Source: Bacteroidota bacterium (lineage in GTDB: Bacteria > Bacteroidota > Bacteroidia > Cytophagales > Cyclobacteriaceae). Taken from it: DNA of 64,000 nt. Made by a program: the position numbers and the translations under genes. Under the pieces are notes generated by a model. That model was not told where the DNA came from, did no database searches, and saw only the letters and a program-made list of their open reading frames with translations. Positions 57,301 to 64,000 of the stretch are shown here, piece by piece (within the stretch, counting starts at the first letter, position 1; every line of letters starts with the position of its first letter). The stretch is from positions 56,817 to 120,816 of the forward strand of contig JAFDYT010000011.1 of the NCBI GenBank assembly GCA_018266055.1, given 5' to 3'.

Positions 57301-58065
57301 TACTGTAGTTGGGAAATTATGTGTTTCGGCTTTAAGAGAAATTACCGAATCAAATTCTTTGGTTTCAAAATAATCGGGTACATCCTGACGCACCGGTGCA
57401 AACTGTTCAACCTTCGGTCCCTTGATGAAGGCAACGTTGTCTTTGTACGCTGAAACAAGATAATTAGGGTTTTCCTTCGACGTCTTTTTGATCATCTGGA
57501 AAAGAGTCGTGTTCTTTTCCTTTCCATCGATCACAAACGTGCCATTAAAAATTTTATGACGACAGTGCTCGCTGTTCACCTGCGAAAACCCAAACACTTC
57601 GCTGTCGGTAAGCTTGCGTCCCAGCTTCCAGCTCACGTCTTTGAGATAATCTACTTCTTCCGCGCTAAGCGCAAGTCCTTCCTTCTCGTTATACGCAGCG
57701 ATATCCTCAATTTCTAAAATCGGCTCGGGCGTATGGTGAATTGTAAATAGCTCCTGATCGAGGGTGTGATAAATCCGCTGCAGCATGGGGTCATGCGCGG
57801 CGCTTGCATCGCTCACTTCATAAAACTCTTCCATGCGCTCAATGCCATTGATCCCCATGGTCTGGGTAATCTCTACGGCGTTGGTGCTCCACGGCGTAAC
57901 CATTTCCTTGCGGGGACCGATGAAAATCCCTTTAAGCTCTTTGTCAGACAATGGTTTTGCCCCGCCAAACAGCCAGGTCAGTTTTTCATAGTCTTGATTT
58001 CCAAACGAATGTAAAGCGCTGATGGCGTAAACGGTAGAACCGCTGCCGCGGAAGAAAACGATCAT
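54388..58065 (-). CDS. purL: Phosphoribosylformylglycinamidine synthase, single chain
   Basis: A 1225-residue PurL, the fourth step of purine synthesis, combining the N-terminal domain, the FGAM synthase halves and the C-terminal glutaminase. The start at [14 protein letters not shown] (58065) is preferred over the ATG 20 codons upstream. Key parts are [13 protein letters not shown] near 185, [27 protein letters not shown], the nucleotide site [20 protein letters not shown], and the glutaminase nucleophile Cys in [12 protein letters not shown] with AHGEGQF and a His/Glu pair in IMPHIERS. The long form is usual for Bacteroidota. An inverted repeat lies upstream at 58101-58135. Confidence 0.96.
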   Translation of the reverse strand: [1225 protein letters not shown]

Positions 58066-58100
58066 GGGTACAGAGGTAAGCCCAAAATTAATATGATTTT

Positions 58101-58135
58101 CATGGAATAAGAACTTAAAAAGCAATTATTCCATG
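58101..58135. promoter_or_regulatory. Perfect inverted repeat upstream of purL
   Basis: CATGGAATAA (58101-58110) and TTATTCCATG (58126-58135) are perfect 10-bp arms separated by 15 bp, 35 bp before the purL start. This could be an operator for a dimeric repressor or a leader hairpin. There is no T-run, so it is not a terminator. Its link to purine control is only positional. Confidence 0.45.
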
Positions 58136-58201
58136 AATAATCAACCGGCCTGAGCGAATTCCTTTCGAATCCCTAACGGTGAAAGCTTTCGCTGATAAAT
58201 T

Positions 58202-59038
58202 TCAATACTTCAGGAGGGCGGTGCGCCAGTACGTCCAGGTGTGGGCGCCTTCGCGCACGCGAAATTCGTGGGGAATCTTTTTGTCGATCAACGTCGAATG
58301 AAGTGCCATGTTTCCTTTGATCAGAAAATCGTCGTCACCACAATCGATATAGAAACGCACTTTCTTGAGGTCGTCGGCATTGGCTGTTTCGATAATCTTC
58401 AGCGGCGAGTTTTTATAATAATGTTCGGTGAGCCTGTCTTTGCCTTTCAGGTCTTTTCCAAACAGAATGCCGAAGATGTTATTCCAACGATCATCCGGGG
58501 TATTGACAATCTCATCGTCGAGAAACACCGCTGCACTTAACGGAGCTGCGGCCGCAAATAAATCAGAATGCTTGGTCGCCATGATCAACGTGCCGTAGCC
58601 TCCCATCGAAAGGCCGGCTACCGCGCGAAACTCTTTCTTCGGTCGGGTGTGATAGTTGGCATCGATATAGGGGATCAATTCTTTGATGAAAAAGTCTTCA
58701 AACTTTGTTTTGCCATCGGCGCTGTTGATGTACCAGCTTACACCTGCATCGGGCATTACGATAATCATCGCGGCAGCGTCACCCGACTGAATCTGTTTGT
58801 CGGCGATAGCCTGTACTTCGCCGAACTGCGTCCAGCCTGTTTCGTCGTCGGTGTAGCCATGCAGCAAATACAGCACAGGATAACTACGGCTCGACTTGTC
58901 GTAATCAGCAGGCAGGTAAATGCTGTACTCTACGTCTTTGCCGAGAATGGCGCTTTTAATTTTCAGACTTTCTTTCAACACGCCCTGCGCAAAGGCGGAC
59001 GACGAAAGGAAAAAGAAAAACAGATAAATATTTTTCAT
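58202..59038 (-). CDS. Exported esterase, D-like alpha/beta hydrolase
   Basis: A 278-residue secreted hydrolase. The start MKNIYLFFFFLSSSAFAQ at 59038 gives a clean signal peptide. The nucleophile lies in AVAGLSMGGYGTL (GxSxG), the oxyanion part in YPVLYLLHGYTDDETGW, and the late His in REGAHTWTYW. The pattern is that of the putative esterase family that includes EstD, mycolyltransferase-like enzymes and feruloyl esterases. Substrate unknown. It is separated from purL by about 135 bp. Confidence 0.9.
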   Translation of the reverse strand: MKNIYLFFFFLSSSAFAQGVLKESLKIKSAILGKDVEYSIYLPADYDKSSRSYPVLYLLHGYTDDETGWTQFGEVQAIADKQIQSGDAAAMIIVMPDAGVSWYINSADGKTKFEDFFIKELIPYIDANYHTRPKKEFRAVAGLSMGGYGTLIMATKHSDLFAAAAPLSAAVFLDDEIVNTPDDRWNNIFGILFGKDLKGKDRLTEHYYKNSPLKIIETANADDLKKVRFYIDCGDDDFLIKGNMALHSTLIDKKIPHEFRVREGAHTWTYWRTALLKY

Positions 59039-59089
59039 GGTAAGCAATTAATTAGGTGATGGAGCAAGATAACAATTAACGGGAAACAG

Positions 59090-59893
59090 TCATGTATTTT
59101 TTACACGAAGAAACTCAAGCGCCTTTTCCACCACACCATTATGTCCTGTCTCAAGTATGTGAAACGTGCAGTGCGCTACCCTTTTAAGCATGGGCGTCAT
59201 GTCGTTGGCCGACACAATCTTGTCATACTTGCCCACAAGAATGGTAATGTCAATCTTATTCTTAATAATCACATTCGCGATGGTCTTGATGTCAAAATTC
59301 AAATGCCTGAAGCCTACCCATGAATCGTACACGCGCTTTCTCTTTTCTTCGGTGTCCATCTGCGATTCCGCAAAGCGAATCACTCCCTTGTCTACCAAAT
59401 GCAAAGCTCTTAATAGTTTAGTGACGCGGTGAAAACGGCCTGGATGAAGAATCAGGCTTTTGAAAAACACGCGCATAAGGTAAGGGTAAGTAGCCAACCG
59501 ATACCAGAAATTAGGTTTGATGCCATCGGCGGCAAGCAATACAATTCTTTTCACCTTCTGCGGCAATGCCTCTACTGTCGCTAACGCAAACTTTCCACCC
59601 AGACTAAAACCAACGACTTCAAATTCGCTTACCTGCTCCTGATGAATAAAGGTTGTGATTATCTGTGTCCAATCTTTCTTTTCTACAGGCTCAGACGAAA
59701 GCCAGGTACTTTCTCCATGAAAGAAAAGATCGAAGGAATAAAGCGTGTATTCTCTTTGCCATGCATCGGCCCACGATTGAAACGCTTTGTTATCCTGACC
59801 AAAGCCATGAAACAACAACACAATCTTTTTCCCTTCCCCATACTTGCGATAGGCCAGGCGACTGTGTTTATATACTATGAATGAAGAATTCAC
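59090..59893 (-). CDS. Alpha/beta hydrolase, cytoplasmic
   Basis: A 267-residue alpha/beta hydrolase without signal peptide. The oxyanion strand is IVLLFHGFGQDNKAF, the nucleophile Ser lies in VVGFSLGGKFAL, and an Asp/His pair follows in LVGKYDKIVSA and ILETGHNGVVE near the C-terminus. The specific reaction is unknown. A copy of the 55-bp direct repeat (59898-59952) abuts the start codon and must contain the upstream control region. Confidence 0.88.
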   Translation of the reverse strand: MNSSFIVYKHSRLAYRKYGEGKKIVLLFHGFGQDNKAFQSWADAWQREYTLYSFDLFFHGESTWLSSEPVEKKDWTQIITTFIHQEQVSEFEVVGFSLGGKFALATVEALPQKVKRIVLLAADGIKPNFWYRLATYPYLMRVFFKSLILHPGRFHRVTKLLRALHLVDKGVIRFAESQMDTEEKRKRVYDSWVGFRHLNFDIKTIANVIIKNKIDITILVGKYDKIVSANDMTPMLKRVAHCTFHILETGHNGVVEKALEFLRVKNT

Positions 59894-59897
59894 CGTG

Positions 59898-59952
59898 ATA
59901 CAAGAAGTATCAACTTTACAGAAATTTTAGTTCTTTTTAAAATTAATTGCTG
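59898..59952. repeat. 55-bp direct repeat, copy 1 (repeat A)
   Basis: Matches 61023-61077 at 54 of 55 positions. It is AT-rich, begins ATACAAGAAGTATCAAC and ends AAAATTAATTGCTG. It lies directly upstream of the alpha/beta hydrolase gene on the minus strand and downstream of the 66-residue protein gene. Confidence 0.95.
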
Positions 59953-59995
59953 AGACTAAGGAGGACAAATAGCTGAGGTTGTGTTTAGCACCGCA

Positions 59996-60196
59996 TCAAC
60001 TTACTCTTTTTATAGTCGTTCTCTTCCTAGATGTTGAAGTTGTCCGTTTTGAAGAAGTTTTTTTTGTAGCAAGCTTCTTTAGTCGTTTAGCTTTATGCTC
60101 ACGAATGAATTCACTCAATAGTTCTTCTTCTTTTTTTGTCAAGGGTCTGCTCTTAATTACAAAGTCTACTCCCTCCGGTTCTCTAATTAGTCCCAT
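59996..60196 (-). CDS. Small basic protein (66 aa)
   Basis: A 66-residue protein starting MGLIREPEGVDFVIKSRPLT, then a charged helix (KKEEELLSEFIREHKAKRLKK) and a Ser/Thr/Arg/Lys tail ending TIKRVS. Small proteins with the 'IREPEGVDFVIKSRPLT..E' opening are common in Bacteroidota; the function is unknown. The basic tail suggests nucleic-acid contact. It lies 55 bp after the membrane protein gene on the same strand. Confidence 0.75.
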   Translation of the reverse strand: MGLIREPEGVDFVIKSRPLTKKEEELLSEFIREHKAKRLKKLATKKTSSKRTTSTSRKRTTIKRVS

Positions 60197-60251
60197 AGTC
60201 TAATTCTTTAACAATATCGATCTACTAAAATCTGTGCAGGGTCAGTTGCAT

Positions 60252-60899
60252 TTACTCTACCTTTCTTATTTTAATCGTATCAACAGCCTCTTGCTTGGAA
60301 TATAAAATCACAAGAGTCTCATCCGTTATCTGGTCAATAGTTACTGAGTCAATGTCCGCTGCACTTCTGTGATCTTTATTGAGTCTCGTCTCAAAGAGTC
60401 CTTTCTTTTCAAATATTTGTATGCTGGGTGGTGCCAATACACCCGTGAAGTTTGACTGAACTAATAATTTGCTGTCTTCATAATAAACTTTGTCCACTGG
60501 ATAAACAAGTCTGAAAAACGACGAGTACACGATGACAAGACCCAGAAAGGGTATCATGCTTAGTCCAGCCGTTAAAATTGGCAAGTATGAGAATAGTTTA
60601 AAGTAAATTTTTTCCCGTTTCGTTTCATCTTTCCAATTATTTAGTGGGTAAACAAATATTCCTGAAAGCAAGAGCCCAGTTACAATAAATCTTGTTGTCC
60701 ATTGTCCACGATAAGTAATGTTGTCGATCAGATATAACAGTATGCCAATAACTGTCAAAATAAGAAGTGAGTAATGTATGTGCTTTATTCCCTTTGATAG
60801 ATTATTGGGCAGCCTCCAACTTACCTTCTTGTCCCAGAGATAAAGCCCAAGTCCGTAAAGAATTAAAAAGGGCCCAGATACTATTATCGTCCAACTCAT
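60252..60899 (-). CDS. Membrane protein of unknown function
   Basis: A 215-residue protein with five or so hydrophobic segments within about 1-130 and a soluble C-terminal part (KVYYEDSKLLVQSNFTGVLAP...VDTIKIRKVE) that is rich in short strands. No family recognised. Base composition is lower in GC than in the surrounding housekeeping genes, as is that of the next gene. Preceded on the minus strand by repeat B (60917-61006). Confidence 0.7.
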   Translation of the reverse strand: MSWTIIVSGPFLILYGLGLYLWDKKVSWRLPNNLSKGIKHIHYSLLILTVIGILLYLIDNITYRGQWTTRFIVTGLLLSGIFVYPLNNWKDETKREKIYFKLFSYLPILTAGLSMIPFLGLVIVYSSFFRLVYPVDKVYYEDSKLLVQSNFTGVLAPPSIQIFEKKGLFETRLNKDHRSAADIDSVTIDQITDETLVILYSKQEAVDTIKIRKVE

Positions 60900-60916
60900 T
60901 TGTCCGGAAAATTACA

Positions 60917-61006
60917 ACCAACCTCCCCCCACATGCACCTTATTGCATAGCAAGATATTGTTTCACGAAGCTAATCCTTTGAAACAGATTATCCAACGGA
61001 CGTAAC
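60917..61006. repeat. 90-bp direct repeat, copy 1 (repeat B)
   Basis: Matches 61782-61871 at about 83 of 90 positions without gaps. Contains TGCACCTTATTGCATAG, a weak hairpin region TTTCACGAAG...CTTTGAAA and ends ATCCAACGGACGTAAC. It lies directly upstream of the 215-residue membrane protein on the minus strand. Confidence 0.93.
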
Positions 61007-61022
61007 GACTCGACACTTGCTA

Positions 61023-61077
61023 ATACCAGAAGTATCAACTTTACAGAAATTTTAGTTCTTTTTAAAATTAATTGCTG
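61023..61077. repeat. 55-bp direct repeat, copy 2 (repeat A)
   Basis: Second copy of repeat A, with one mismatch to 59898-59952 (ATACC instead of ATACA). It lies 16 bp from repeat B copy 1 and downstream of the 212-residue membrane protein gene. Confidence 0.95.
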
Positions 61078-61147
61078 GGGCGGCTAATTTGCCTTGAGTA
61101 AGCCTTGACTCGGGGAGCGAAAGATTGGTCAGGAAATCAATTATACC

Positions 61148-61774
61148 TTATGGTTTTAATGTCTTTGTCAACTTACGGTTAATCAGCTCAATCAACATCC
61201 GTGGCTCGGACTCGGTTTTTTGTTTAGTGTCCTTAATTTTAAAGCCCTTAGAATATATCTGTTCAGTTTCAATGCAGCAAGATTTTCCAATAGACCAAAA
61301 CGAGCTTGCATTAAATCCAACTAAAAGACTGTCGAGATTTTTTCCACTTTCATCAACCACAATTGGTCTTGTATAAGTTTTTTCAAATGTCCATTCGTTA
61401 ACATAACCGATTCCATTATTATCCAATTTCAGAATGTTCTCTTTCACATTCGAGAGGACTAAATCTACTTCTCCGGAATAATTATTTGGAACAACAATAG
61501 TCAGAGTAGGTGAATAAAGCTTGTAGTGAAAAATGCCGAAGCCTAGAACTGTCAACAGTAAGTAAATTGTCAGAAAGGATTGTCTTTTAAAGAATAGTCT
61601 GATTATAAAAGCAACTACTAGACAAGAAACTAAAATCATCGCTATCACCATCCCTCCCAAAAAAAGTCCCGATAGAATAAGTCCGCCTGGAACAGTTGGC
61701 AACTTAATCATTAAAGTTGTCAACAGCGCAAGAGACAAAACTCCCACTAATATGTTTATTGTCCGTTTTGACAT
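61148..61774 (-). CDS. Membrane-anchored protein of unknown function
   Basis: A protein of about 208 residues, begun at MSKRTINILVGVLSLALL; an ATG four codons upstream is also possible. Three hydrophobic segments within about 5-90 are followed by a soluble domain (from YSPTLTIVVPNNYSGEVDLVLSN) with SCC in IGKSCCIETEQIYSKGF. The start of the soluble part resembles the sandwich of exported Bacteroidota proteins with 'VPxxYxGxV'. It is not visibly related to the 215-residue protein although the same repeats border both. Confidence 0.7.
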   Translation of the reverse strand: MSKRTINILVGVLSLALLTTLMIKLPTVPGGLILSGLFLGGMVIAMILVSCLVVAFIIRLFFKRQSFLTIYLLLTVLGFGIFHYKLYSPTLTIVVPNNYSGEVDLVLSNVKENILKLDNNGIGYVNEWTFEKTYTRPIVVDESGKNLDSLLVGFNASSFWSIGKSCCIETEQIYSKGFKIKDTKQKTESEPRMLIELINRKLTKTLKP

Positions 61775-61781
61775 TATTTTC

Positions 61782-61871
61782 ACCAACCTCTCCCTACCTG
61801 CACCTTATTGCATAGAAAGATGTTGTTTCACGAAGCTAATCTTTTGAAATAGATTATCCAACGGACGTAAC
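61782..61871. repeat. 90-bp direct repeat, copy 2 (repeat B)
   Basis: Second copy of repeat B, immediately upstream of the 212-residue frame on the minus strand, about 83 of 90 identical to 60917-61006. The sequence next to it (GCGG-CAA-CCGC, 61874-61883) forms a small hairpin and is not part of the repeat. Confidence 0.93.
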
Positions 61872-61941
61872 TATGCGGCAACCGCCAATGGCACGAGTCT
61901 TTCACCCAAAGGCGATTGACTCGCGCCTTCCCATCCGAACG

Positions 61942-62898
61942 CTATTCTATCACTGCATCCCAATCTATATCCTCGGGAGCATCCGCCTCTTTCGGAAATG
62001 CTTCTAACAACTTCTCTGAAGTTTTAAACCAGACGTCGCGCACTTCTTTGGTAAACTTTCGCTCGGTAAGCAAAGGAATTAACCGATCTCCTTTTTCACC
62101 CACCATCACCTGCAACGCACATTCCACACAGGTCAGAAAGTACGACGTTTCCATTCCGTTCATCGCGATATCTCCCTTCGCCATTTCCTCGCACTTCAGC
62201 CACAATGTATAAAACTTCATCTCCGGCACTTCTTTGAAAAACACTTTCCGGTTATGCTTACGATTAAACGACTCGTGGTAAAACAGAATCTGCGCCAGCA
62301 CCGCAAACGTGAGTTTAAGGCTTGTGTACGATTGCATTCCATACTTGCGGGAGAGATGTATTTCTCTCATCGCCATATAGTTTTCCAAATCAAATGGCCG
62401 CATCACTTTATAATAGTGATCCTCCATGTCCTGACACATCCTGTCAATCAGACTATCCTCGGGCATGTAGCCTTTCTGCATAATATCCATATTGACTGTC
62501 AACTCATCCATCTTAACACGAGCCTGAAAATGCTCGATTGCTGTTTGTATGGAAAGAACCAACGACGACCGAACGATGGCGGCATCAAAAAAATCTTCCC
62601 ACTCAAAGCCTTCCATCTTAAATTCATATTTGATCGCCGTAGTCTGCGAGATTACATCGGGCAAATAGATGCTGATGTAATAATACACCTGCCATTTGTG
62701 GTCGGGTAATTCGGCATAGTCAAAAGTATTGCCAATCGCGACTACGTGTCCGTCGCCCGGCGTTGCGTCTTGTTGAATTTGTTCTCCACTGGAACGGAAG
62801 TCAGGATAGGTTGGGCTGTACACTTCATACCACAATTCCTCAAAGGAAATCATCTGCATTTGCACAGGTTCCTTTTCGTCTTTTTCTTGATCATCCAT
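61942..62898 (-). CDS. Protein of unknown function, soluble
   Basis: A 318-residue acidic protein without signal peptide or membrane segment. The N-terminal third has beta-like segments (HKWQVYYYISIYLPDVISQTT) and the remainder is helical with many Met, Glu and Lys residues (MQKGYMPEDSLIDRMCQDMEDHYYKVM). It ends DAPEDIDWDAVIE. No family recognised. It follows the 208-residue protein gene by 5 bp, so the two are co-transcribed. Confidence 0.72.
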   Translation of the reverse strand: MDDQEKDEKEPVQMQMISFEELWYEVYSPTYPDFRSSGEQIQQDATPGDGHVVAIGNTFDYAELPDHKWQVYYYISIYLPDVISQTTAIKYEFKMEGFEWEDFFDAAIVRSSLVLSIQTAIEHFQARVKMDELTVNMDIMQKGYMPEDSLIDRMCQDMEDHYYKVMRPFDLENYMAMREIHLSRKYGMQSYTSLKLTFAVLAQILFYHESFNRKHNRKVFFKEVPEMKFYTLWLKCEEMAKGDIAMNGMETSYFLTCVECALQVMVGEKGDRLIPLLTERKFTKEVRDVWFKTSEKLLEAFPKEADAPEDIDWDAVIE

Positions 62899-62903
62899 AT
62901 TTT

Positions 62904-63530
62904 CTATTCGGTTAGGTAAACAATACGTACTTCACTCCACTCGCCGGGTTGATTTTTGATGATGACCCGGCCGCGGTAATACAGCCGCGTGTTGATGGGC
63001 TGATTCTGCAAAACGGCGCTGCTCAGCGTGCCCTGCACTATGGTTTTCCAGTTGGCCGGGTTGGTGATGTCCAGGCTGATCTGAAACTCATACGCAGCTC
63101 TTGGTGCTGCTTTGATCTTCAGCTTTACTTCACCAGGGTGAATGGTAGCCTTAGCATCAAAGTTTTTTGTGCTGCGCGGCGATCTGCCTTTCACCAACAT
63201 GCCGGCGCTGAGGATCACCGCTTCAGCGTTGGCCGGGTTTTGGTTGGCAATCCCTTCCACATAGCCGACCAATTGCTTCATGCACTGCTGAAACACTGCT
63301 ATCTTGGCCCGCATGTTGGCCGTGGCATCAGGGCCTCCTATTTTGGCCTGCAGGTAGGCCGCCTCGGCATTGTTGATGCTCTGGGCACACGTGGTCAAGG
63401 TAGGCAAAGGCGAAGTGAAATTCGAATTGCCTGTCATTTTCAAAATAAATTCCCGCCCTCCGGCAAATTGCATGGTAAAGGGCTTTCCTGAGATTCCGGA
63501 TACTGCTACATATTTCATAGTTTTTTTCAT
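62904..63530 (-). CDS. Fibronectin-like protein of unknown function
   Basis: A 208-residue protein without signal peptide. The first part is helical with NNAEAAYLQAKIGGPDATANMRAKIAVFQQCMKQLVGYVEGIANQNPANAEAVILSAG broken by short loops, the second part (about 120-208) has a fibronectin-III-like strand order with RAAYEFQISLD, NWKTIVQGTLSSAVLQ and RLYYRGRVII. This layout recurs in Bacteroidota proteins whose role is unknown. MKYVAV, four codons in, is an alternative start. It is the first gene of a pair with 61942-62898. Confidence 0.72.
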   Translation of the reverse strand: MKKTMKYVAVSGISGKPFTMQFAGGREFILKMTGNSNFTSPLPTLTTCAQSINNAEAAYLQAKIGGPDATANMRAKIAVFQQCMKQLVGYVEGIANQNPANAEAVILSAGMLVKGRSPRSTKNFDAKATIHPGEVKLKIKAAPRAAYEFQISLDITNPANWKTIVQGTLSSAVLQNQPINTRLYYRGRVIIKNQPGEWSEVRIVYLTE

Positions 63531-63807
63531 TTAAGGGCTAAGCGGTAGCCAGGCAACCCTGAGATTGCATCGCCACCACGTTGCCGTGGATTAATTTTTT
63601 TTAATGAGATTTTTAATAGACTACTACACACTCCTTTTTAAGGCGAACCCTGAGCACTACTTGCGCCGACGTCAAGCGGCAAGCATGGCATGGATTGATC
63701 AACCACCACTGAATACCGCAGGAGTGTGCGCGTAATTCGTGATGTTCCGGGAAAGGTATCTCATGGTGCACATGAAATGCCCTTCCTTGCAGGCGAAAGT
63801 TCACGTC
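63531..63807. other. Intergenic stretch without a convincing gene
   Basis: About 280 bp upstream of the fibronectin-like gene. A hairpin CCACG-TTGC-CGTGG (63576-63589) is followed on the plus strand by TTAATTTTTTTT, which could act as a terminator for transcription from the left or be chance. The phrase AACCCTGAG occurs twice (around 63555 and 63646). A minus-strand frame continues from the tandem repeats to a stop at 63613, but its sequence after the repeats looks unlike a folded protein. Confidence 0.5.
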
Positions 63808-64000
63808 ATACACATAAGAGGTCTCGTTGTACACGCGAGATGTCTTATTGTACACGCGAGATATCTTATTGTACACGTGAGATGTCTTGTTGTACACGTA
63901 AGATGTCTTGTTGTGCATGCAAGATGTCTTGTCGTACACGCAAGATGTCTTGTTGTACATGCAAGATGTCTTGTCATACACGCAAGATGTCTTATCATAC
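63613..64000 (-). CDS. Possible partial gene across the 21-bp repeats (doubtful)
   Basis: A minus-strand frame enters from the right edge and ends at 63613, at least 120 codons. The repeat part reads as heptapeptides such as YNKTSRV and YDKTSCM, the remainder as a Cys/His-rich stretch ending KKECVVVY. No start, signal or family can be seen, and another minus frame stays open through the repeats too. Coding is uncertain; real translation would give a Thr/Ser-rich heptad protein. Confidence 0.25.
   Translation of the reverse strand, partial: YDKTSCVYDKTSCMYNKTSCVYDKTSCMHNKTSYVYNKTSHVYNKISRVYNKTSRVYNETSYVYDVNFRLQGRAFHVHHEIPFPEHHELRAHSCGIQWWLINPCHACRLTSAQVVLRVRLKKECVVVY
63808..64000. repeat. 21-bp tandem repeat array running off the window
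   Basis: At least nine head-to-tail units of 21 bp, starting at 63808, 63829, 63850, 63871, 63892, 63913, 63934, 63955 and 63976, with a tenth cut by the edge. The consensus is about GTACACGCAAGATGTCTTGT plus one base. Units differ at 1-4 positions, mostly transitions at fixed places, and the first unit is the most diverged. Because 21 is a multiple of three, frames on both strands stay open; on the minus strand it would encode the heptapeptide Y-(N/D)-K-T-S-x-(V/M). There are no spacers, so it is not CRISPR. Confidence 0.95.

Noticed and set aside
58066-58201. Purine riboswitch before purL
   Set aside because: The perfect inverted repeat is the only structure seen; the conserved three-way junction of purine riboswitches is not recognisable.
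60917-61871. Integron attC sites in repeat B
   Set aside because: ATCCAAC matches one core-like motif (RYYYAAC), but no paired GTTRRRY site at proper distance and no convincing long palindrome; no integrase in the window.
63808-64000. CRISPR array
   Set aside because: The 21-bp units are directly adjacent, with no unique spacers, and there are no cas genes.

Overview
The window is chromosomal DNA from a member of Bacteroidota, most likely a Cytophagales-type bacterium. The evidence is a SusC/SusD pair, a second TonB-dependent receptor with a carboxypeptidase-like N-terminal domain, FtsX-type permeases paired with PadR, the prs-rplY-pth order, a three-gene sdhCAB set, and -7 boxes of the form TAnnTTTG in front of several genes. 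No Shine-Dalgarno pattern stands out. Species cannot be decided from the sequence alone.

Layout. (1) 1-2643: the 5' part of an FtsX-type permease, then a lipoprotein amidohydrolase. (2) 2652-18154: a long minus-strand block that reads, in transcription order, SusC, SusD, a Tat-exported lipoprotein amine oxidase, class III aminotransferase, GNAT acetyltransferase, second class III aminotransferase, amidohydrolase, aldehyde dehydrogenase, NhaC-type antiporter and a VOC metalloprotein. It is interrupted at 7595-8666 by a REP-associated transposase gene (RAYT) and an array of paired GC-rich palindromes. I read the block as an uptake and catabolism system for an amine or omega-amino acid such as a polyamine or GABA; this is inference from families and order. 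(3) 18155-20618: a divergent control region with repeated GTCAAATC octamers, an unknown protein that may be a regulator, and an orphan sensor histidine kinase. (4) 20776-32027: tRNA-Glu, GAPDH, a TerB-like protein, a third class III aminotransferase, an AI-2E family exporter, a serine hydrolase, the PDH E2 subunit with hslV, a large envelope protein with an HExxH motif, and two very short membrane proteins. (5) 32082-42496: a TonB receptor, DoxX, pth/rplY/prs, tRNA-Gln and sdhCAB. (6) 42681-59893: DnaE with a built-in proofreading exonuclease, thioredoxin, an FtsX-type permease with PadR, YebC, glucan phosphorylase, PurL and two alpha/beta hydrolases. (7) 59898-64000: accessory-looking sequence with small and unknown genes, two families of long direct repeats arranged like cassette borders, and a 21-bp tandem repeat array that runs off the right end.

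How it works together. Most of the window is housekeeping: glycolysis, TCA, purine synthesis, replication, translation and redox. The coherent accessory system is the SusCD/amine-catabolism block. The features most worth checking are that block and its possible operators, the RAYT with its palindrome array, the repeat-bordered units near 60-62 kb, and the 21-bp repeat array.
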